12,581 nucleotides of DNA from positions 1 to 12,581 of the forward strand of contig JAXGVG010000041.1 of assembly GCA_040773965.1 (NCBI GenBank). Reading direction: 5' to 3'. Position 1 is the first letter of the stretch. Each line of letters opens with the position of its first letter. Both the position numbers and the translations under genes were made by a program. This stretch comes from JAXGVG01 sp040773965 (GTDB lineage: Bacteria; Pseudomonadota; Alphaproteobacteria; UBA9219). Of this stretch, positions 8,301 to 12,581 are shown in pieces. The notes beneath the pieces are model-generated. The model was not told the DNA's origin. It was given only the letters and a program-made list of their open reading frames with translations, and made no database searches.

Positions 8301-8484
8301 AGCCGGCTATGACGTCGGCCTCGGCGCCGTAATAAACGGTCGTTACCGTCACAACGGCGTTTTCGGTATGAGGGTATTGGAGGACGGGCAGGGAAAAGAC
8401 CGCGCGCAGCCCAAGCACAAGAATCGTCAGGCTTACGACCATCGCCAACACCGGACGGCGGATAAAGATATCGGTAAAACGCAT
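5344..8484 (-). CDS. RND efflux pump, inner-membrane permease (HAE1/AcrB family)
   Basis: This 1046-aa proton-driven exporter is the inner-membrane part of a tripartite efflux pump and full length for the family. The N-terminus (MRFTDIFIRRPVLAMVVS) and first helix (about 12-30) are typical. The first periplasmic porter region spans about 35-330. Helices 2-6 lie at about 333-485, with the proton-relay pair D400-D401 in GLVVDDAIIVVEN. Helix 7 is at about 530-549, the second porter region at 550-845, and helices 8-12 at about 849-1005, with the relay lysine K918 in GLISKHGILITEF. From memory it resembles MexI of Pseudomonas more than AcrB, but substrate cannot be told from sequence. The ATG overlaps the stop of the adaptor gene by one base (TGATG), and GGAAG lies about eight bases upstream, so it is translationally coupled. 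The C-terminal 35 residues are charged and cytoplasmic. Confidence 0.96.
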   Translation of the reverse strand: MRFTDIFIRRPVLAMVVSLTILVLGLRAVFSLPVLQYPHTENAVVTVTTVYYGAEADVIAGFITTPLENAIAQANGIDYMTSTSSSGVSTITANLRLNVDTNKALTEINTKVNSVLNQLPPEAQQPTLNVEIGETIDAMYIGFTSNVLPANAITDYLIRVVQPKLQAVDGVQTAEILGGKNYALRAWLDPEKLAAYGLTASDISQSLVKNDYISGLGTTKGQMVQADLKASTGLQSLEEFRRLVVKQKDGAIVRLEDVANVTLGAEDYETHVSFDRQKAVMVGIKTAPGSNLLNVVKGVRNAFPSIEASLPEGMEAKILYDSTEYVQSSIDEVVWTLIEALLIVTVVVFLFLGSPRAVFVTSVAIPLSLVGAFVIMLAAGFSINLLTLLALVLGIGLVVDDAIIVVENTDRHMEEGLSPLDAAIKAARELANPIIAMTIVLIAVYVPIGFQKGLTGALFTEFAFTLVGAVTISAVVALTLSPMMCSRLLKPHVGARDGLTERFVDWLDRLFNRLKNRYERLLDRSFHYLPVTAVFALIILGSIYFLFTAAKTELAPEEDQGILIAISSAAPNATLQQRMMYSNEIYRSFTKYPETDRVFQVDAPGISFSGMVLKPWDKRERKANQLSPLVKKDMDAIAGANVAVIQPSLLPGSRGFPLQLVITTTQGFDQLYEVAGKFLEEAQKSGLFMFLDTDLKIDQPQMTVDIDRDKTAQLGLTMNDVGSALSSMLGGGYVNYFSLYGRSYKVIPQVQQKDRLNADQLNNYYIRTADGSSVPLSTIAKITTKTVPQTLSHFQQMNAATIQGVMFPGVALGAAIEYLKDLAERTLPEGYSVDYAGQSRQFMQESGGFAILILFSSIIIFLALAAQFESFRDPVTILITVPMAIAGALIFITLGVKGASVNIYTQVGLVTLMGLISKHGILITEFANKLMEQGKSKREAIIEASGVRLRPILMTTAAMVLGVAPLILASGAGAAARFNMGLVIAGGLSIGTLFTLFVHPAVVLLIASEHPAHLRKKEEDAGDPRTIDQKLSEISQIVTGSKDKNP

Positions 8485-9599
8485 CAGTTGTCTTCCGGTT
8501 TTGGATGGGGATCGTTGCTCGGCTGGATATTGTTATTGATGGTGACGGGCGAGCCGTTGCGCAGTTTGAGTTGTCCCGACGTGACGATGGTGTCGCCTTC
8601 CTTGATGCCGCTCAGGATGGCGATCTGGTCGCCGCGCGTCGCGCCTGTCGTGACGAAAACCTGTTTGGCTATCTGCGTTCCTTCGCCGTCAGTCCCGACG
8701 ACGAAGACGGTGTTGCCGTACGGGTTGTAGGTGATGGAGGTTTGCGGCAGCGTCAGGTAACGTTCCGGTTGGCCTGAAGCGACCGCCGCCTCCGCGTACA
8801 TGCCCGGCAGCAGCAGGCGTTCGGGGTTTTTAAACGTCGCGCGGACCAGAACATTGCGGGTGCCGACGTCGACTTTGGCGTCGATCGCCGTAATTTCACC
8901 TTCGAAGGTTTTGTCCGGATGGGCGTCCGTTTTCGCGGTTACTTTTTGCCCGACCAGTATCTGCGGCAAGGATTGCTGGGGCAGATAGAAGTCAAGAAAA
9001 ATGGGGTCAAGCTGTTGCAGCGTCACAATGGGGGAGCCGGGGTTAAGATATTGGCCCACATCGACGGCGCGTATACCCAGATGGCCCGCAAAAGGCGCCC
9101 GGATGGCTTTCTTGTCGAGGACCGCTTTCTGGTTTTCCACGGCCGCCCGTGCCGCAGTCAGGTTCGCGGCGTTGTTGTCATAGGTGGCCTGGCTGATGGC
9201 CTGGGCTTTCAATTGCTTCTCGTCGCGCTGAAGGGTGATTTCCGCCAGCCTTGCGGCCGATTGCAGGGCTTCCAGCCTCGCCAGATCGTCGGCGTTGCGA
9301 AGCTGCACAAGCAAGGCGCCTTCTTCGGCCTCGCTGCCGGATTCGAAGTGAATGGCCTCGACAATGCCGGACACCTCGGCGGCCAGATCGGCGCCCTTGA
9401 CCGCGCGCAACGTGCCGACGGCTTTGAGCGCCGGCTGCCATTCTTCCATTTGGGCGGCGATAGCGGAAACGGTTTGCGCCGGATTGCCCGACGCGGCCAT
9501 GTGCTCCATCATTTTCATGTTGCCGTAAAATTTAAAACCGAAAACGCCGCCAAGCACGATCCCGACGAGCGACAGCATGACGATCATGCGTTTAATCAT
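8484..9599 (-). CDS. RND efflux membrane fusion protein (periplasmic adaptor, AcrA/HlyD type)
   Basis: This 371-aa adaptor links the RND pump to the outer-membrane channel. An N-terminal membrane anchor (about 5-25, after MIKR) has no lipobox cysteine, so it is held by a helix rather than lipid. The two halves of the lipoyl domain lie at about 66-100 (ADLAAEVSGIVEAIHFESGS) and 164-196 (AIRAPFAGHLGIRAVDVGQY). Between them is a short alpha-hairpin of some 60 residues (103-162). A beta-barrel (about 200-275, ending LLLPGMYAEA) and a membrane-proximal domain follow. The short hairpin and ~370 aa length resemble MexH-like adaptors. I chose 9599 because its ATG overlaps the outer-membrane factor stop as ATGA and has GGAG upstream; an in-frame ATG at 9635 would add 12 residues inside the previous gene. 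The stop overlaps the pump start by one base. Confidence 0.95.
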   Translation of the reverse strand: MIKRMIVMLSLVGIVLGGVFGFKFYGNMKMMEHMAASGNPAQTVSAIAAQMEEWQPALKAVGTLRAVKGADLAAEVSGIVEAIHFESGSEAEEGALLVQLRNADDLARLEALQSAARLAEITLQRDEKQLKAQAISQATYDNNAANLTAARAAVENQKAVLDKKAIRAPFAGHLGIRAVDVGQYLNPGSPIVTLQQLDPIFLDFYLPQQSLPQILVGQKVTAKTDAHPDKTFEGEITAIDAKVDVGTRNVLVRATFKNPERLLLPGMYAEAAVASGQPERYLTLPQTSITYNPYGNTVFVVGTDGEGTQIAKQVFVTTGATRGDQIAILSGIKEGDTIVTSGQLKLRNGSPVTINNNIQPSNDPHPKPEDN

Positions 9600-11230
9600 T
9601 GATTGTTCTCCACCGTTGATTCTGTTTTTCGCCATAACTGTCTGGATGCCGGGGCGCTGACAGGAGAAGCTTCGGCTGTTATGGCGGGAGACCGTTCAGC
9701 TTCCGCTGTGGCCGGTTTTTCATCAATCGATGACGCCGGCGCGGCGGGGGCCGGCGTATCTTCGCCGGCTTCGGGCGGGCGGTTCCACCAGCCGCCGCCC
9801 AGGGCCTGGAACAGGGCGGCCGTGTCGGCAAAGCGCTGCGCCCGGGCCTGTATAAGATAGACCCTGGCAGCCTGGTAAGCCTGCTCGGCCGTCAGGAGAG
9901 ATAAATAGCTGGTGGCTCCCGCGTTGAATTGATCCCGAGAAACCTTCAGGTTATCGGCGGCGGCGCGCTCGGAAGCCTGTTGGGCTTTAAGCGTGTCGGC
10001 ATCTGTCTGTAAGGCCCTGAGCGTGTCGGCGACATTCTGAAAGGCCGACAACACTGTGCGGCGATACATGGCGGCCGTTTTCTCAAAAGCGGCTTCCGAG
10101 GCGCGTTTTTTGTGGAGAAGCTCGCCGCCGCGGAAAAGCGGTTGAAGAAGCGACCCGCCGATATTCCAGATGGCCGAACCCGGCGAGAACATATCGGCAA
10201 GTTGTCCGGCATTGATTCCGTAACTGCCGCTGAGGACGAACCTGGGCATCATATTCGCCGTCGCCACGCCGATGGCGGCGCTGGCGGCATGCATCTGGGC
10301 GGTGGCGGCCTTGACGTCGGGGCGCTGTTCGACAAGTTGCGAAGGAAGCGAAAGAGGCAAAGTTTCCGGCAACGTCAACGACGACAGATTGATCGCTGCA
10401 TCCAATTCCTGGCCGGGAAATTGTCCCAACAAAACGGCAAGTAAATGCCGCGTTTGAGCCAATAGCTTTTCCGTAGGGGGAAGCGTTGCCCGGGTTTGGG
10501 CTACGGTAGCTTCCTGCGCCAAAACGGCGGGTTTGCCGACGGCGCCAAGACTAAACTGGCGTTTGGTCAACTCAAGCTGTTTCTCTTGCGCCCGGATGAC
10601 GTCCTGTATGGCGGCGATTTGCTCGCGCAGCGAAGCTTCCTGTATGGCGGCGGTTACCACATTTGATGTCAACGTAAGATAAGCGGCCTCAAGCTCATAG
10701 CGCTGCACGTCGGCCAAGGCTTCCAGCGATTCGACTTCCCGGCGGGTGCCGCCAAAAACATCCAGCGCGTAACTCACGCTGACGGAAGCGTTATAAATCG
10801 TATAGGCCGGTATGTTGTTGCCCATCGCCACGCCGGACATTTTCTCTCGCGTGCCGCTGGTGCTGCCGTCGATGGAGGGAAAGAAAGATCCTTTCCCCGC
10901 GCTCACATTTTCTTCCGCCTCGCGGAGAGAGGCGCGCGCCGCCTCAAGGCCCGGATTGGCTTCCAAAGCTTTGGCGACAAGTTTGTTAAGGGGTTCGGAG
11001 CGGAACAGCGTCCACCATTCAAACGGTATATCCTGCCCGGAGGCAAAAGTTTGAGATGCGCCGCCTTCGGTTTCGGCCCCGGCTGTCTTTTCCGGAACGC
11101 CTTCGGGCACGAACGACTGTACGTCCGGCGCCTGCGGCGGCTCAAAGTCAGGTCCCACGGCGCACCCTCCCATAAGAAGGGCGGCCGCTAACATCGCGCT
11201 GGCCGGAAAGCGGGGGCGAGGCAAGGGCAT
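9596..11230 (-). CDS. RND efflux outer-membrane factor lipoprotein (TolC/NodT family)
   Basis: This is the trimeric outer-membrane exit channel of the pump (544 aa). The signal peptide MPLPRPRFPASAMLAAALLM is followed by GGCAVGPDFEPP, so C23 is the lipidated residue, as in NodT/OprM proteins. Two OEP repeats follow, about 70-275 and 295-480, with the family marks FEWWTLFRSEPLNKLV (70-85), LVEQRPDVKAA (299-309), and a second-repeat end at LFQALGGGWWN. After residue ~486 there is an extra tail of about 58 residues rich in Pro, Ala, Ser and Glu that most relatives lack. I chose 11230 because it gives a clean lipoprotein signal and has AAGG eight bases upstream; an ATG at 11278 would add 16 residues. 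It follows the aldo/keto reductase by 84 bp and overlaps the adaptor start by 4 bp. A poor promoter-like pair (TTGGAT and TATGCT) lies in that gap. Confidence 0.95.
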   Translation of the reverse strand: MPLPRPRFPASAMLAAALLMGGCAVGPDFEPPQAPDVQSFVPEGVPEKTAGAETEGGASQTFASGQDIPFEWWTLFRSEPLNKLVAKALEANPGLEAARASLREAEENVSAGKGSFFPSIDGSTSGTREKMSGVAMGNNIPAYTIYNASVSVSYALDVFGGTRREVESLEALADVQRYELEAAYLTLTSNVVTAAIQEASLREQIAAIQDVIRAQEKQLELTKRQFSLGAVGKPAVLAQEATVAQTRATLPPTEKLLAQTRHLLAVLLGQFPGQELDAAINLSSLTLPETLPLSLPSQLVEQRPDVKAATAQMHAASAAIGVATANMMPRFVLSGSYGINAGQLADMFSPGSAIWNIGGSLLQPLFRGGELLHKKRASEAAFEKTAAMYRRTVLSAFQNVADTLRALQTDADTLKAQQASERAAADNLKVSRDQFNAGATSYLSLLTAEQAYQAARVYLIQARAQRFADTAALFQALGGGWWNRPPEAGEDTPAPAAPASSIDEKPATAEAERSPAITAEASPVSAPASRQLWRKTESTVENNQ

Positions 11231-11314
11231 GGTCAAACCTTGGGGACGAAAAAACGGGAGCGAAGAACAGCGAAGCATAAAGAGCGAGACATGACAAATC
11301 CAATCTTTGTTTTT

Positions 11315-12343
11315 TTATTGAGTTTCCGGCAAACGTTCATTGTGTTGACGGTCGATCATCCAGCGCGGGTATTCGGGCTTAAGGGCGCTCACCTTGTCGA
11401 GTAGCGCGAGGTCCGATTCGGAGAGACGAACGGCGGTTGCGCCAATGTTTTCCTTGAGCTGCGTCATCGTCCGCGCGCCGACGATGACGCTCATGACGCG
11501 GTCCTGATGAAGAAGCCACGCCAGCGCTGTCTGCGCCACCGAAACGTGGTGCTTCCCGGCGATGGGCCGCATGATGTCGATGATCGTCATCGCGTGATCG
11601 TGATCGACGGGCGGGAAATCGAAATGCGTGCGGCGCGCGCCTTCGGGGCCCGGTTCGCCGCGCCGGAATTTGCCCGTCAAAAGTCCCCCTGCCAGAGGAC
11701 TCCAGACCATCAGCCCGAGCTTTTCCGATTCCATCAGGGGGACGATTTCGCGCTCGATGTCCCGTGTGGCGATGGAATAGTGCGCCTGGACCGTCTCGAA
11801 CCGCGCCCAGTTGCGCGAAGCCGACAGAATCAGGGCCTTCATGATCTGCCAGGCCATGACGTTGGAGCAGCCGATGTAGCGCACCATGCCGCTGCCGACC
11901 AGATCGTCCAGCGCGCGCAGCGTTTCGTCGAGCGGCGTCAACAAATCGACGCCGTGAATCTGGTAAAGGTCGATGTAGTCCGTGTCGAGCCGCGCCAGGC
12001 TTTCCTTAACGGCCGTCATGATGTGCCCGCGCGTCAGTCCCACGGCATTGGGTCCGGGGCCCATGCGGCCGCGAACCTTGGTGGCGATAACGACATCGGC
12101 GCGGTTGACGCCAAGATCCTTAAAGGACTGCCCGAGGATTCGCTCGGCTTCACCGTTCGAATAGATGTTGGCTGTGTCGAAGAAATTGATGCCGCTGTCG
12201 AGAGCCGCGCGCACAAGACCGTTGGCCTCTTCCTGGTCCAGCTGGCCGATCGTCCGCCAAAAACCGTGGCCGCCGAACGTCATCGTGCCAAGGCAGATTT
12301 CGGAAACCAGAAGACCCGTGCGTCCAAGCGTTTTGTACTTCAT
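11315..12343 (-). CDS. Aldo/keto reductase family oxidoreductase
   Basis: This 342-aa cytoplasmic NAD(P)H-dependent reductase of aldehydes and ketones belongs to the bacterial/potassium-channel-beta-like branch. The start MKYKTLGRTGLLVSEICLGT is diagnostic. The catalytic tetrad is visible as D56 and Y61 (FFDTANIYSNGEAE), K89 (VIATKV) and H130 (LYQIHGVD). Other family marks are IGCSN (about 160), VWSPLAGGLLTGKF, and the cofactor-phosphate region VIVGARTMTQLKEN near the C-terminus. Length is normal. The ATG at 12343 is preceded by GGAGG seven bases upstream; an ATG at 12364 is in frame but less well placed. It is the first gene of the leftward run with the efflux operon, and no clear terminator follows it, so co-transcription is possible. 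The true substrate is unknown; a role in removing reactive carbonyls alongside efflux is only a guess from position. Confidence 0.95.
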   Translation of the reverse strand: MKYKTLGRTGLLVSEICLGTMTFGGHGFWRTIGQLDQEEANGLVRAALDSGINFFDTANIYSNGEAERILGQSFKDLGVNRADVVIATKVRGRMGPGPNAVGLTRGHIMTAVKESLARLDTDYIDLYQIHGVDLLTPLDETLRALDDLVGSGMVRYIGCSNVMAWQIMKALILSASRNWARFETVQAHYSIATRDIEREIVPLMESEKLGLMVWSPLAGGLLTGKFRRGEPGPEGARRTHFDFPPVDHDHAMTIIDIMRPIAGKHHVSVAQTALAWLLHQDRVMSVIVGARTMTQLKENIGATAVRLSESDLALLDKVSALKPEYPRWMIDRQHNERLPETQ

Positions 12344-12378
12344 GGCCCCCTCCTTCCGGTTCAAGTTGACACGATTTT

Positions 12379-12407
12379 ATTGTACGCCCGGCCGGGCTGC
12401 GATTCAA
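12379..12407 (-). promoter_or_regulatory. Putative sigma70 promoter for the aldo/keto reductase
   Basis: On the minus strand TTGAAT (12402-12407, four of six to TTGACA) is followed after exactly 17 bases by TACAAT (12379-12384, five of six to TATAAT). It would give a leader of about 30 nt before the ATG at 12343. It is the best promoter-like sequence upstream of the reductase and may also serve the efflux genes. Confidence 0.6.
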
Positions 12408-12412
12408 TCGCA
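12386..12412. promoter_or_regulatory. Two adjacent perfect palindromes over the promoter (candidate operator)
   Basis: GCCCGGCCGGGC (12386-12397) is a perfect 12-bp palindrome filling most of the promoter spacer. Immediately next to it TGCGATT-C-AATCGCA (12398-12412) is a perfect 7-1-7 inverted repeat covering the -35 box. A dimeric repressor bound at either would block RNA polymerase. No regulator gene is in the window, so the binding protein is unknown. Confidence 0.45.
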
Positions 12413-12581
12413 AGGCGCTTTACAACGCCATCGAAACGGCTTATACGTCCATTCATGTCTGTATGTAAAGCGGGATTCGCACGGCTACGAATCCGGGTTA
12501 ATGAGGAGAGAAGCGAGGTAATCGGGGTTCCAACCGGCTAATTTTCTTCGGATTTTAAGGCTTTTCTTGTCTTTGGCGTTG
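12413..12581. other. Intergenic tail with a small hairpin; possible 3' end of an unseen leftward gene
   Basis: I see no confident gene here. A hairpin pairs GGATTCG (12473-12479) with CGAATCC (12488-12494). It has no T-run, so it is not a classic terminator. On the minus strand a frame is open from the window edge to a TAG at 12485-12487, which lies in the hairpin loop; it would give 31 residues ending in WNPDYLASLLINPDS. That could be the C-terminus of a gene lying to the right, but an open frame this short is expected by chance, so I do not call it. Confidence 0.3.

Noticed and set aside
8919..9602. A 227-codon plus-strand open frame opposite the adaptor gene
   Set aside because: Shadow of the membrane fusion protein, with no family features of its own.
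12511..12540. T-arm-like sequence GGGGTTCCAACCGG suggesting a tRNA end
   Set aside because: The flanking bases do not form the 5-bp stem and no acceptor, D or anticodon arm is visible on either strand.
11507..12541. A 344-codon open frame on the plus strand, antisense to the aldo/keto reductase
   Set aside because: It is the mirror of a clear enzyme with all four catalytic residues; its product is rich in R, H, D and V with no recognisable domain, as expected for an antisense shadow of a GC-rich gene.

Overview
The window looks like chromosomal housekeeping DNA plus an efflux operon from a Gram-negative bacterium, most likely an alphaproteobacterium. Three things point there. The prolyl-tRNA synthetase is the short (~440 aa) form without the large editing insertion, which is typical of that class. 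The order proS followed directly by a lolC/E-type gene is common there. The lipoprotein-releasing and RND efflux parts imply an outer membrane. The species cannot be read from the sequence. I see no rRNA, tRNA, CRISPR array, transposase or phage gene.

Bases 1-4796 form a leftward, probably co-transcribed cluster: valS, then a small exported protein of unknown function, then proS, then the first 56 codons of a LolC/LolE-type permease cut off by the window edge. valS is split by a single-base frameshift in a C run (G run on the coding strand) at 3565-3568; adding one base restores an 881-residue enzyme. Between valS and the small exported protein lies a ~155 bp multi-hairpin palindromic element (1988-2142) with inverted ends. 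It runs in frame into the 5' end of the small gene and seems to supply part of its signal peptide.

Bases 4797-4894 are a divergent promoter region. Rightward from it runs one short gene for a CoA-binding (YccU-type) protein (4895-5326), which meets the efflux operon tail to tail, 17 bp apart.

Bases 5344-12343 are a second leftward run: an aldo/keto reductase, then an outer-membrane factor lipoprotein (NodT type), a membrane fusion protein and an RND inner-membrane pump. The last three overlap by 4 bp and 1 bp, so they should be translated together and build one tripartite pump across the envelope. The outer-membrane factor comes first, which is less usual than adaptor-pump-channel. The reductase has a good sigma70-type promoter (12379-12407) containing two perfect palindromes. 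This suggests a repressor-controlled reductase and perhaps efflux operon, although no regulator gene is in the window. The last ~170 bases hold a small hairpin and no confident gene.
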